64,000 nucleotides of DNA, from contig JACKLI010000001.1 of assembly GCA_024235995.1 (NCBI GenBank), positions 2,294,001 to 2,358,000 of the forward strand, read 5' to 3'. Below are positions 55,052 to 63,716 of this stretch, in pieces. Under the pieces are notes generated by a model that saw only the letters and a list, made by a program, of their open reading frames with translations, was not told the DNA's origin and made no database searches. Both the position numbers and the translations under genes were made by a program. Within the stretch, counting starts at the first letter, position 1; each line of letters opens with the position of its first letter. The DNA comes from Burkholderiaceae bacterium. GTDB lineage: Bacteria > Pseudomonadota > Gammaproteobacteria > Burkholderiales > Burkholderiaceae_C.

Positions 55052-55481
55052 GCATAGCCGAACCTGCCAAGCTTGCTCCACCCTGTAGTGACGCGATCAG
55101 CGGGCAGGAAACGTTCCCCCTTCGCGCATGGCAGGCGCACACCAACTCAGACAGCACGGCCTCCATGCGCGCCAGGTCAGCCATTTTCTCGCGCACGTCC
55201 TTGAGCTTGTGCTCGGCCAGACTGCTGGCTTCCTCGCAATGGGTGCCATCCTCCAGCCGCAGCAGCTCGGCGATCTCATCCAGGCTGAAGCCCAGCCGCT
55301 GGGCTGATTTCACGAAGCGCACCCGCGTTACATCCGCCTCGCCATAGCGGCGGATGCTGCCATAGGGCTTGTCAGGCTCCAGCAACAAGCCCTTGCGCTG
55401 ATAGAAACGGATGGTCTCCACATTGACCCCGGCCGCCTTGGCGAAAACGCCAATGGTCAGGTTCTCCAAATTGTTTTCCAT
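55047..55481 (-). CDS. merR: Mercuric resistance regulator MerR
   Basis: ATG 55481 gives 144 residues, the exact length of Tn501/Tn21 MerR. N-terminal HTH ([20 protein letters not shown]), dimer helix, and the three Hg(II)-binding cysteines are present at positions about 82 (THCEEA), 117 and 126 ([12 protein letters not shown]). MerR represses, and with mercury activates, the divergent merTPA promoter by DNA untwisting. The last codons run into the left inverted repeat. Confidence 0.96.
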
Positions 55482-55486
55482 ATCGC

Positions 55487-55517
55487 TTGACTCCGTACAT
55501 GAGTACGGAAGTAAGGT
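55487..55517 (+). promoter_or_regulatory. merTPA promoter and MerR operator
   Basis: -35 TTGACT and -10 TAAGGT are separated by 19 bp, the over-long spacer that MerR corrects. The dyad CCGTAC-ATGA-GTACGG (55493-55508) lies in the spacer. Confidence 0.93.
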
Positions 55518-55552
55518 TACGCTATCCAATTTCAATTCGAAAGGACAAGCGC

Positions 55553-55903
55553 ATGTCTGAACCAAAAACCGGGCGCGGCGCGCTCTTCACTGGAGGGCTT
55601 GCCGCCATCCTCGCCTCGGCTTGCTGCCTCGGGCCGTTGGTTCTGATCGCCTTGGGGTTCAGCGGCGCTTGGATCGGCAACTTGGCGGTGTTGGAACCCT
55701 ATCGCCCCATCTTTATCGGCGTGGCGCTGGTGGCGTTGTTCTTCGCCTGGCGGCGCATCTACCGGCAGGCAGCGGCCTGCAAACCGGGTGAGGTCTGCGC
55801 GATTCCCCAAGTGCGAGCTACTTACAAGCTCATTTTCTGGATCGTGGCCGCGCTGGTTCTGGTCGCGCTCGGATTTCCCTACGTCATGCCATTTTTCTAC
55901 TGA
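55553..55903 (+). CDS. merT: Mercuric ion transporter MerT
   Basis: ATG 55553 gives 116 residues with three membrane spans. The vicinal cysteine pair in the first span (SACCLGP) and the second pair in the cytoplasmic loop (AACKPGEVC) bind Hg(II) during import. It follows the mer promoter directly and is followed by merP after 12 bp. Confidence 0.95.
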
Positions 55904-55915
55904 TCGGAGTTCACC

Positions 55916-56191
55916 ATGAAGAAACTGTTTGCCTCCCTCGCCCTCGCCGCCGTTGTTGCCCCCGTCTGGGCCGCCACCCAGACCGTCACGCTGTCCGTAC
56001 CGGGCATGACCTGCTCCGCCTGCCCGATCACTGTCAAGAAGGCGATTTCCAAGGTCGAAGGCGTCAGCAAAGTTGACGTGACTTTCGAGACACGCCAAGC
56101 GGTCGTCACCTTCGACGATGCCAAGACCAGCGTGCAGAAGCTGACCAAGGCAACCGCAGACGCGGGCTATCCGTCCAGCGTCAAGCAGTGA
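55916..56191 (+). CDS. merP: Periplasmic mercury-binding protein MerP
   Basis: 91 residues with a signal peptide ending near residue 19 (VWAATQ). The heavy-metal motif GMTCSACPI holds the two Hg(II)-binding cysteines. MerP takes up periplasmic Hg(II) and passes it to MerT. Confidence 0.95.
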   Translation: MKKLFASLALAAVVAPVWAATQTVTLSVPGMTCSACPITVKKAISKVEGVSKVDVTFETRQAVVTFDDAKTSVQKLTKATADAGYPSSVKQ

Positions 56192-56262
56192 GTCACTGAA
56201 AACGGCACCGCAGCACAACGGACGTCATTGTCTGGCGCCACAAACGATAAAGGATCTGTTGC

Positions 56263-58314
56263 ATGACCCATCTAAAAATCACCGGCATGACTTGCGACTC
56301 GTGCGCGGCGCACGTCAAGGAAGCGCTGGAAAAAGTGCCAGGCGTGCAGTCGGCGCTGGTGTCCTATCCGAAGGGCACAGCGCAACTCGCCATCGTGCCG
56401 GGCACATCGCCGGACGCGCTGACTGCCGCCGTGGCCGGACTGGGCTACAAGGCAACGCTAGCCGATGCGCCACTGGCGGACAACCGCGTCGGACTGCTCG
56501 ACAAGGTGCGGGGATGGATGGCCGCCGCCGAAAAGCACAGTGGCAACGAGCCCCCGGTGCAGGTAGCGGTCATTGGCAGCGGTGGAGCCGCGATGGCGGC
56601 GGCGCTGAAAGCCGTCGAGCAAGGCGCGCAGGTCACGCTGATCGAGCGCGGCACCATCGGCGGCACCTGCGTCAATGTCGGCTGTGTGCCGTCCAAGATC
56701 ATGATCCGCGCCGCCCACATCGCCCATCTGCGCCGGGAAAGCCCGTTCGATGGCGGTATTGCGGCAACTGTGCCTACGATTGACCGCAGTAAGCTGCTGG
56801 CCCAGCAGCAGGCCCGCGTCGACGAACTGCGGCACGCCAAGTACGAAGGCATCCTGGGCGGTAATCCGGCCATCACCGTTGTGCACGGTGAGGCGCGCTT
56901 CAAGGACGACCAGAGCCTTACCGTCCGTTTGAACGAGGGTGGCGAGCGCGTCGTGATGTTCGACCGCTGCCTGGTCGCCACGGGTGCCAGCCCGGCGGTC
57001 CCGCCGATTCCGGGCTTGAAAGAGTCACCCTACTGGACTTCCACCGAGGCCCTGGCGAGCGACACCATTCCCGAACGCCTTGCCGTAATCGGCTCGTCGG
57101 TGGTGGCGCTGGAGCTGGCGCAAGCCTTTGCCCGGCTGGGCAGCAAGGTCACGGTCCTGGCGCGCAATACCTTGTTCTTCCGTGAAGACCCGGCCATCGG
57201 CGAGGCGGTGACAGCCGCTTTCCGTGCCGAGGGCATCGAGGTGCTGGAGCACACGCAAGCCAGCCAGGTCGCCCATATGGACGGTGAATTCGTGCTGACC
57301 ACCACGCACGGTGAATTGCGCGCCGACAAACTGCTGGTTGCCACCGGTCGGACACCGAACACGCGCAGCCTCGCGCTGGACGCAGCGGGGGTCACTGTCA
57401 ATGCGCAAGGTGCCATCGCCATCGACCAAAGCATGCGCACGAGCAACCCGAACATCTACGCGGCCGGCGACTGCACCGACCAGCCGCAGTTCGTCTATGT
57501 GGCGGCAGCGGCCGGCACCCGTGCCGCGATCAACATGACCGGCGGCGATGCGGCGCTCGACCTGACCGCAATGCCGGCCGTGGTGTTCACCGATCCGCAA
57601 GTGGCGACCGTGGGCTACAGCGAGGCGGAAGCCCACCACGACGGGATCGAGACCGACAGCCGCACCTTGACCTTGGACAACGTGCCGCGTGCGCTCGCCA
57701 ACTTCGACACACGCGGCTTCATCAAGTTGGTTATCGAGGAAGGCAGCCATCGGCTGATCGGCGTACAGGCGGTCGCGCCGGAAGCGGGTGAACTGATCCA
57801 GACGGCGGCTCTGGCCATTCGCAACCGCATGACGGTGCAGGAACTGGCCGACCAGTTGTTCCCCTATCCGCGCCAGAACGGCTTAGCCATCGCCCTGCGC
57901 GAGCTGGGGCGCATCGAACGCACGCTGTTCATCCTGGACTGGTTGCAAAGCGTGGAGCTGCGCCGCCGCGTCCACGCTGGACTGAACAAGGGCGAAGCGC
58001 GCAACGCGCTGGCCCGCGCCGTATTCTTCAACCGTCTGGGCGAAATCCGCGACCGCAGCTTCGAGCAGCAGCGCTACCGGGCCAGCGGCCTCAACCTGGT
58101 GACGGCGGCCGTCGTGTTGTGGAACACGGTCTATCTGGAGCGCGCAGCACATGCGTTGCGTGGCAACGGGCATGCTGTCGATGACGCGCTATTGCAATAC
58201 CTGTCGCCGCTCGGCTGGGAACACATCAACCTGACCGGCGATTACCTCTGGCGCAGCAGCGCCAAGATCGGCGCGGGCAAGTTCAGGCCGCTACGACCGT
58301 TGCAACCGGCTTAG
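56263..58314 (+). CDS. merA: Mercuric reductase MerA fused in frame to the C-terminus of a Tn3-family transposase
   Basis: Codons 1-535 are MerA: NmerA domain (GMTCDSCAAH), FAD-binding GSGGAAMAAALKA, the redox-active GGTCVNVGCVPSK and the NAD(P)H domain. MerA then stops at QELADQLFPY. From codon 536 to 683 the sequence is Tn3-family TnpA: PRQNGLAIALRELGRIERTL, LNKGEARNALARAVFFNRLG and LSPLGWEHINLTGDYLW. MerA's last ~26 residues with the C-terminal Cys-Cys pair, which deliver Hg(II) to the partner subunit's active site, are gone. Reductase activity may be reduced or lost. A deletion between merA and tnpA explains the fusion. Confidence 0.93.
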   Translation: MTHLKITGMTCDSCAAHVKEALEKVPGVQSALVSYPKGTAQLAIVPGTSPDALTAAVAGLGYKATLADAPLADNRVGLLDKVRGWMAAAEKHSGNEPPVQVAVIGSGGAAMAAALKAVEQGAQVTLIERGTIGGTCVNVGCVPSKIMIRAAHIAHLRRESPFDGGIAATVPTIDRSKLLAQQQARVDELRHAKYEGILGGNPAITVVHGEARFKDDQSLTVRLNEGGERVVMFDRCLVATGASPAVPPIPGLKESPYWTSTEALASDTIPERLAVIGSSVVALELAQAFARLGSKVTVLARNTLFFREDPAIGEAVTAAFRAEGIEVLEHTQASQVAHMDGEFVLTTTHGELRADKLLVATGRTPNTRSLALDAAGVTVNAQGAIAIDQSMRTSNPNIYAAGDCTDQPQFVYVAAAAGTRAAINMTGGDAALDLTAMPAVVFTDPQVATVGYSEAEAHHDGIETDSRTLTLDNVPRALANFDTRGFIKLVIEEGSHRLIGVQAVAPEAGELIQTAALAIRNRMTVQELADQLFPYPRQNGLAIALRELGRIERTLFILDWLQSVELRRRVHAGLNKGEARNALARAVFFNRLGEIRDRSFEQQRYRASGLNLVTAAVVLWNTVYLERAAHALRGNGHAVDDALLQYLSPLGWEHINLTGDYLWRSSAKIGAGKFRPLRPLQPA

Positions 58315-58347
58315 CGTGCTTTATTTTCCGTTTTCTGAGGCGACCCC
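58310..58347 (-). repeat. Right terminal inverted repeat of the mer cassette
   Basis: On the minus strand begins GGGGTCGCCTCAGAAAACGG. It starts within the last codons of the fused merA-tnpA gene, as expected for a Tn3-family right end. Confidence 0.9.
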
Positions 58348-58442
58348 ATGTATGCCCCGACTCTTCTTGATGGTCGAGACGCAAACTAAAGCATGTAGTC
58401 GTGTGGTGGTTGACAGCTTGAGGTACACATGCCATCATTTGC

Positions 58443-58467
58443 CATCATTTATTATAAATAAATGATG
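58443..58467. promoter_or_regulatory. AT-rich palindrome upstream of the ring-hydroxylating operon
   Basis: CATCATTTATT and its exact complement AATAAATGATG are separated by three bases. It lies 27 bp before the alpha-subunit start, beside a direct repeat TGCCATCATTT (about 58430 and 58440) and a TTGACA at 58410. It is the likely operator for the IclR-type regulator encoded at the end of the operon. Confidence 0.6.
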
Positions 58468-58493
58468 TTTATTATACCTAAACGGAGAACGCA

Positions 58494-59726
58494 ATGGATC
58501 ATGTCAGTCCCTGGGCTACTGCCCCTAAGCTTCCGTCTACGCACTATGTAGATAACCGAATCTATACGGATCCGGTGATTTTCGAGGAAGAGCGAGAGAA
58601 AATCCTGGCTGCAACGTGGCGGCTTGTCTGTCACGAATCGGAACTGCCAGAACCCGGCGACTACCGGGCGAAGGAAATCGCCGGGGTACCGGTTGTCATC
58701 CTGCGCAGCGAGGACCGGTCGATTATGGCGTTCTTTAACGTTTGCCCACACCGGGGCGCGCGCCTAGTGCGCGACGAGCGTGGAAATGCGAAGAAGGGCC
58801 TGCAGTGCCTTTATCATCTATGGACGTTTGCGCTCGACGGTAAGTGCACAAGCATCACCCGAAGCAAGGGATATGACGGCTGCAGTCTGAAAAAAGACGA
58901 CGTTGGACTGCGCTCTGTCCGAACGGAAATCTTCTGCGGCATGGTGTTCGTTTGCCTGAAGGACGACGTGCCACCACTCGAGCAATTCTTGGGTGGTATG
59001 GCGGACCATATGAAGACCCACCTTGGCCAGGAAGAGCTTGAGGTATTCCATTACCATCGCGCGATCATCAATACGAACTGGAAGCTCTTCGTAGACAACA
59101 ACTCCGAGCTCTATCATGAATTCCTGCATGTGCTGAACCGGCGCACCGCCGTCGCACACAAGAGCTATCACGAACGCAATTGGTTGCTTTACCAGAATTC
59201 CCACAACATCATTCAGCAGGGTGTAATTCACTACGACAGTTACGGGCTGGGGGAGCGGAGCGAGGGCGCATTGCCGGGAATGCAGCCGAACGGCATGGTC
59301 GTCATGCTGCTGTTTCCTGACGTGATGCTCAATATTCGCGCGACCGTGATGCGTATAGACACAATGACGCCACTCGCACCCGGCAAGACCCTCGTCGAAT
59401 GGCGCGGCGTAGGGCTCAAGTCCGATACACCGGACGTCCGCGCAATGCGGATCCAGCACCACAATGAGGTATGGGGACCGGCCGGTCGCAATCTCCCAGA
59501 GGATATCGCCGCCGTCGAAACGCAGTGGGAGACCATGGTCCAGGGTGGATCGCGATACAGCCTCTTTGCCAGGGAAGAAGGGCTGAAACCGCAGGACGAT
59601 GCCAACCTCCGCGCCTTCTATCAGGAATGGGGTCGGTGCCTTGGACGCGCGCCGAATGATCCGTTCAGGCACGGTAATGTGGATACCGATGTTTCTCATT
59701 CAATAAAGGAGATCACCAATGTCTGA
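58494..59726 (+). CDS. Aromatic ring-hydroxylating oxygenase, alpha subunit
   Basis: The 410-residue protein starts after CGGAGAACGCA. Rieske 2Fe-2S ligands are in CPHRGARL near residues 83-90 and CLYHLW near 105-110. The mononuclear-iron region reads NWKLFVDNNSELYHEFLH near 190-207: the two histidines are spaced His-x3-His, with acidic residues before them. The size and the four-component operon resemble salicylate 5-hydroxylase and related salicylate/benzoate oxygenases, but the substrate is not established. It overlaps the beta-subunit gene by 8 bp. Confidence 0.88.
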   Translation: MDHVSPWATAPKLPSTHYVDNRIYTDPVIFEEEREKILAATWRLVCHESELPEPGDYRAKEIAGVPVVILRSEDRSIMAFFNVCPHRGARLVRDERGNAKKGLQCLYHLWTFALDGKCTSITRSKGYDGCSLKKDDVGLRSVRTEIFCGMVFVCLKDDVPPLEQFLGGMADHMKTHLGQEELEVFHYHRAIINTNWKLFVDNNSELYHEFLHVLNRRTAVAHKSYHERNWLLYQNSHNIIQQGVIHYDSYGLGERSEGALPGMQPNGMVVMLLFPDVMLNIRATVMRIDTMTPLAPGKTLVEWRGVGLKSDTPDVRAMRIQHHNEVWGPAGRNLPEDIAAVETQWETMVQGGSRYSLFAREEGLKPQDDANLRAFYQEWGRCLGRAPNDPFRHGNVDTDVSHSIKEITNV

Positions 59727-60192
59727 CGTCGCAAGCCAACTCTTCGAGCGTGAAGCGATACGCGAGCTGATTGCGCGCGTGGGGCGGCTGCTTGACACTA
59801 AGGATTTTGCTGCCGTCATCGCTTCCTTTGCAGAACCGGGGAGCTATGTGTTGCGCGCATACAGTCCCGAGATTGGCAAGGAAATGATTTGGATGTCGGT
59901 TAAACGCGCCGAGCTTCTACGCCTGTTGAAGGAGTCGGCGGAACATGTGCATGACCTGGCCGACCGGACGCATCAGATCACTGTGGATCAAATCAGCCTC
60001 GAAAAAGGCGAGGCATTGGCGCGGTCGACCTTTTCAGTGTTCCGTACTGACATGAAGGGACAGAGCGACCTGTTCGCCGTGGGCCACTATGAGGATCGGC
60101 TCGTGAAAAACGGAGACACCTGGCTCATCGACAGCCGGACAGTACGGCTCCATACGCGCATGTTCACAGTGCCAACCCCCTTGCCGCTTTAA
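59719..60192 (+). CDS. Aromatic ring-hydroxylating oxygenase, beta subunit
   Basis: The 157-residue protein has the cystatin-like fold of small oxygenase subunits (FEREAIRELIARVGRLLDTK, then HYEDRLVKNGDTWLIDSRTV). It has no catalytic residues and stabilises the alpha subunit hexamer. It overlaps the alpha gene and is followed by the ferredoxin gene after 11 bp. Confidence 0.87.
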   Translation: MSDVASQLFEREAIRELIARVGRLLDTKDFAAVIASFAEPGSYVLRAYSPEIGKEMIWMSVKRAELLRLLKESAEHVHDLADRTHQITVDQISLEKGEALARSTFSVFRTDMKGQSDLFAVGHYEDRLVKNGDTWLIDSRTVRLHTRMFTVPTPLPL

Positions 60193-60203
60193 CGAGATAA
60201 CTG

Positions 60204-60533
60204 ATGAATACGCAACCGATCAAGCTATGTGCCAGGACCGACATTCCGGAGGGTGAGATGATCGAAATGTCCGTCCCGGGCACTGACAACAGCCTGCTCT
60301 TGGTCTCTACCAAAGGAGCAATCCGTGCCTTCCAGAACAAGTGTCCACATATGGACATCCCGCTTTGCCAAGGCGCCTTTGATGGTGAAGTAATCACTTG
60401 TACAGAACATCTTTGGCAGTTCGACGCACAGACGGGCGCCGGGATTGAACCCGAGGACGCAAAACTGCAACAGTATCCTGTGAGCGTCATCGGCGACGAG
60501 GTGTTCGTCGAACTCCCGGAAGCGGCCGAGTAA
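60204..60533 (+). CDS. Rieske-type ferredoxin component
   Basis: The 109-residue protein has Rieske ligands in CPHMDIPL (about 46-53) and CTEHLWQFD (about 66-74). It carries electrons from the reductase to the oxygenase alpha subunit. A hairpin starts at its stop codon. Confidence 0.9.
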   Translation: MNTQPIKLCARTDIPEGEMIEMSVPGTDNSLLLVSTKGAIRAFQNKCPHMDIPLCQGAFDGEVITCTEHLWQFDAQTGAGIEPEDAKLQQYPVSVIGDEVFVELPEAAE

Positions 60534-60574
60534 TTGCCTGGTCTTGCCGGATAGAACCAGCAAGACCAGGCAAT
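60533..60574 (+). promoter_or_regulatory. Hairpin inside the oxygenase operon
   Basis: ATTGCCTGGTCTTG (60533-60546) and CAAGACCAGGCAAT (60561-60574) are exact 14-base inverted arms with a 14-base loop, in the 111-bp gap before the reductase gene. No T-run follows. It may partly end transcription or protect the oxygenase-ferredoxin mRNA. Confidence 0.6.
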
Positions 60575-60644
60575 AAAGGCGGATATCGCCCATTTCTTTC
60601 CGCACTAGTGGAATCCTCATCACCAACTGCCGGACTCTCGACTA

Positions 60645-61655
60645 ATGACCATGCCTCATCGAATCCATTTTGACGCCGCCAACGGCTTCGACGCTGCAAC
60701 GGACGAACCGCTCCTGATTTCAGGCCTGCGGGCAGGCTATGCGCTTCCGTATGAATGCGCGACAGGAACTTGTGGCTCATGCCGTACCCAGATCATTGAA
60801 GGTGCTGTCGTCGTCCGCTGGCCGGATGCGCCCGGGCTGCCCGAGACAAAGCGCCAAGAGGGCCATGTGCTCCTGTGCCAGGCATTACCACAGAGTGACT
60901 GTAGATTGCCGGACGCGTTATGTAAATCGCGGGACGCGAGTCTACCCCCGGTCCGCATCGTGAAGGGCCGGGCAAGCGCGGAAACTGAGACGAGCGATAT
61001 CGCACGCGTGATGGTTCAACTCGACGAGCCGATTACTTTCCTCGCCGGCCAATACGCATTGTTTGAAGTGCCCGGCGTCACAGGATATCGCGCCTACTCG
61101 ATGGCAAACACCGGCAATACGCTGACCTCCACTCTCGAGTTCTATATCCGCCGCGTCCCGGGTGGCGTGTCATCGCCAATTCTGCTCGGGGCGCGCGACA
61201 TCCCCTTGCGCCTGGTGGTGCCGGTGGGTCACGCATTCATCGATGCGACCGCACAGCGCGATATACTCTGCGTCGCCGGCGGTACCGGCCTCGCGCCTAT
61301 CCTGTCGATTGCGCGCGATGCGCTATCCCGCGGCCTGCTTCGCAAGCAGCGTCTGGATATTTTTATCGGAGTAAGGACGCCCGCCGACATTTTCGCGACC
61401 GCGTCCCTCCAAGAGCTCATTGAGGCGGCTGGAGGGGCGGTGCGAGTTACCTGGGCCATTTCGGAAGCGGGCGAGTTCGCGGATTGGAAAGGCGAACGCG
61501 GCTATGTACATGAGGTGGTCGCCCGCAGTGCGGGAGACCTTTCTGCGCGCCAGGTCTATATGGGGGGGCCGCCCGCCATGATTGATGCCATGGTACGTTT
61601 GCTGCTCAAGTCACGGGTTAAGCGATCCCAGATTCGCTTCGACAAATTCGCTTAA
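60645..61655 (+). CDS. Ferredoxin-NAD(P)H reductase component (2Fe-2S plus FAD)
   Basis: The 336-residue protein has an N-terminal plant-type ferredoxin domain with ligands in CATGTCGSC (near 38-46) and LLCQ (near 77), then an FNR module: RAYSMAN binds FAD and GGTGLAPILS binds NAD(P)H. The architecture is that of NagAa, TmoF and similar reductases. ATG 60645 is used; ATG 60651 is an alternative. Confidence 0.9.
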   Translation: MTMPHRIHFDAANGFDAATDEPLLISGLRAGYALPYECATGTCGSCRTQIIEGAVVVRWPDAPGLPETKRQEGHVLLCQALPQSDCRLPDALCKSRDASLPPVRIVKGRASAETETSDIARVMVQLDEPITFLAGQYALFEVPGVTGYRAYSMANTGNTLTSTLEFYIRRVPGGVSSPILLGARDIPLRLVVPVGHAFIDATAQRDILCVAGGTGLAPILSIARDALSRGLLRKQRLDIFIGVRTPADIFATASLQELIEAAGGAVRVTWAISEAGEFADWKGERGYVHEVVARSAGDLSARQVYMGGPPAMIDAMVRLLLKSRVKRSQIRFDKFA

Positions 61656-61685
61656 TCCTCACGGATCAGATGATGGGACAAGCAT

Positions 61686-62483
61686 ATGGAACAGGACAGC
61701 AAGGGCCAGGCAAAGGGCGCCCTCATGAAGTCGCTTGACAATGCATTGACGCTTCTTGAGCAATTTACCCCCGAGGCGCCGGCATTCGGGATCACGGAGC
61801 TCGCGACAAGGCTCGGCCTCAACAAAGCGACCGTTTTCAATATGCTCAAGACACTTGAAGCACACAGCCTGGTCGAGCAGCTTTCCGACACCAAGAAATA
61901 TACCCTTGGTCACGGCATCATCGTGCTTGCGGGCACCAAACTGGCCCAAAGCGAGCTGTCCCATGTGGCAAGACCTCATCTGGCCCGGCTTTCCCATGAG
62001 ACAAACGAAACAACCCATTTGGCGATCCTCCATCGCAACGAACTGCTCTACCTCGAAAAGATCGAGAGCAGCCAGCCGGTGCGCGTGGCGGCGCGCATAG
62101 GAGGAAGGGCGCCGCTGCATTGCACGGCAAACGGAAAGGTCCTGCTCGCCTTTCAGCCTAATGAAGTGATCGAAGAAGCGCTGCGCGCGCCCCGAGCCCG
62201 ATACACGGAAAATACGATCGTCGACCCGGCCGTGCTTCGCAGTCAGCTTGCCGAGATCCGACAAGCCGGCTACTGCATCGAACGGGAAGAATTCATTGCC
62301 GACATCCGGGGCATCGCGGCGCCGGTCTTCGACTTCAACGGCACGGTTATTGCGGCAATTGCCGTCGTCGGACCGTCCGCACGGATTACAGAAGGGCAGA
62401 TCGAAGCGCTTGTGCCACTCACCTTGCGAACAGCAGAATCGATTTCCCGTAGCCTTGGCCATAAACCGTATAAAGACGCTTGA
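61686..62483 (+). CDS. IclR-family transcriptional regulator
   Basis: The 265-residue protein has an N-terminal winged HTH (FGITELATRLGLNKATVFNM) and a C-terminal effector-binding GAF-like domain (LYLEKIESSQPVRVAARIGG, LHCTANGKVLLAF). It is 30 bp behind the reductase gene in the same direction. Its likely target is the palindrome at 58443-58467, with an aromatic acid as effector; both points are inference. Confidence 0.9.
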   Translation: MEQDSKGQAKGALMKSLDNALTLLEQFTPEAPAFGITELATRLGLNKATVFNMLKTLEAHSLVEQLSDTKKYTLGHGIIVLAGTKLAQSELSHVARPHLARLSHETNETTHLAILHRNELLYLEKIESSQPVRVAARIGGRAPLHCTANGKVLLAFQPNEVIEEALRAPRARYTENTIVDPAVLRSQLAEIRQAGYCIEREEFIADIRGIAAPVFDFNGTVIAAIAVVGPSARITEGQIEALVPLTLRTAESISRSLGHKPYKDA

Positions 62484-62628
62484 AAGCGGATCTCGGACAG
62501 GACCTGCGTCACCGGCAGAGTCAGACCACGCGATTGATGGCGGCGACTTGCATCAGTCCCGTTTCGCTGGAGATGCCGGGGATTGCGCCGGCAGCCGCGC
62601 GTGAGTGTCGTGACTACCGGCATTCTGT

Positions 62629-63663
62629 TTATTTCATTAAGGCTTTAGCTTCTTCGAGCAGTTTTTTCCCGTCATAGCCTTTAGCAGTCACGTCCTTCAC
62701 CCATTCGGCCACGACACCTTCAGAAGCCGCTTGCCAGCGTTGAACTTCCGCAGCCGGCACTGTGTAGAAGATATTCTTGCGATCCGCGGCGATCTTGCGT
62801 CCGGGCAGCCCGGACTCGGCGAACACCCTTCCTACCCAAGCCGACGCCTCGGGCCCGCTGTTTGCGTCGATAACCTTTTTCAAGTCGGGCGGCAGGCTGT
62901 TATACTTGGCCGGGTTCATTGCAAAGATGAATACCGAGTTTGAGATCTGGCCCGACGATGGATCCAGTTCGGTGTGGAACTGTGCGATTTCCTCCAACTT
63001 CAACGCGGGCGAAACTTCCCATGGGATCAACGCGCCATCAATCACTCCTTTGGCCAGTGATTCGGGGGTCTGCGGCAGCGGCATTGGCACTGGTGTCGCC
63101 CCGAGCGCTGTGAGCATCTTGGTCGACTGGCGTGTCGCCGCACGCACCTTGGCGCCCCTGAAGTCTTCGAGTGATTTGATTTGTTTCCTGGCTGTATGCA
63201 GCAAATTGCCGTCGTGCAGATGGAACAGGATCGGCTTCACGCCCTTGAATTCCTGCATCGCATTCTTCGTTGCGTAATGCCACAATGCCCGGCTGCCTTT
63301 TTCGGTTGACGTCACGATGAACGGCAACTCGAATGCTTCGGATACCGTGAAGCGCCCCGCCTGGTAGCCCGGCACCGTCCAGATGATGTCGGCTACGCCA
63401 TCCTTGGCCTGGTCAAATAACTGTGCAGGTGTGCCACCGAGCTGCATCGCTGGGTAAATCTGACACTTCATCCTGTTGTTCGATTCCTTGGCGATCTTGT
63501 CGCACCATGGAACGATGAACTTCGCATGCGCAGTGGAGCTGGGCGGCAGGAAGTGATGCACTTTCAACGTCACCACGTCTTGAGCAATGGCCGTACCTGC
63601 CGTGAGGGCAAGCAACGAGATCTGCAGCACCGCTTTAAATATGGAAGCCAGGGTCAGATTCAT
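62629..63663 (-). CDS. TRAP transporter substrate-binding protein (DctP family)
   Basis: ATG 63663 is preceded at 6 bases by GGAG and gives 344 residues; ATG 63669 is too close to that site. A signal peptide ends near residue 27 (GTAIAQ). The DctP fold is seen in LKVHHFLPPSSTAHAKFIVP and the Arg of GAKVRAATRQSTK that holds a carboxylate ligand. It probably binds an organic or aromatic acid, consistent with the neighbouring oxygenase operon. Confidence 0.9.
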   Translation of the reverse strand: MNLTLASIFKAVLQISLLALTAGTAIAQDVVTLKVHHFLPPSSTAHAKFIVPWCDKIAKESNNRMKCQIYPAMQLGGTPAQLFDQAKDGVADIIWTVPGYQAGRFTVSEAFELPFIVTSTEKGSRALWHYATKNAMQEFKGVKPILFHLHDGNLLHTARKQIKSLEDFRGAKVRAATRQSTKMLTALGATPVPMPLPQTPESLAKGVIDGALIPWEVSPALKLEEIAQFHTELDPSSGQISNSVFIFAMNPAKYNSLPPDLKKVIDANSGPEASAWVGRVFAESGLPGRKIAADRKNIFYTVPAAEVQRWQAASEGVVAEWVKDVTAKGYDGKKLLEEAKALMK

Positions 63664-63716
63664 ATTCATCTCCAGAAGTTTGGTTTTTAGTTATAAGATC
63701 GAAGAAGCGCCTCCGG

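Larger units (their letters stand above)
55014..58347. mobile_element. Tn21-type mercury-resistance cassette without transposition genes
   Basis: Two 38-bp inverted repeats with one mismatch bound the element. Between them lie merR, merT, merP and a merA gene fused to the end of a Tn3-family tnpA. The full tnpA, tnpR and res site, and merC/D/E, are missing. No 5-bp target duplication is seen (TGACT on the left, ATGTA on the right), so the present boundaries were probably shaped by rearrangement. With both ends kept, it could still be moved by a transposase acting in trans. Confidence 0.88.

Noticed and set aside
55009..58352. Five-base target duplication around the mer cassette
   Set aside because: The flanking pentamers TGACT and ATGTA differ, so a simple transposition event at this place is not supported.
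58494..61655. Naming the oxygenase genes nagG/nagH/nagAb/nagAa
   Set aside because: Component sizes and order fit salicylate 5-hydroxylase, but residue-level identity cannot be established without a search, so no symbol is given.
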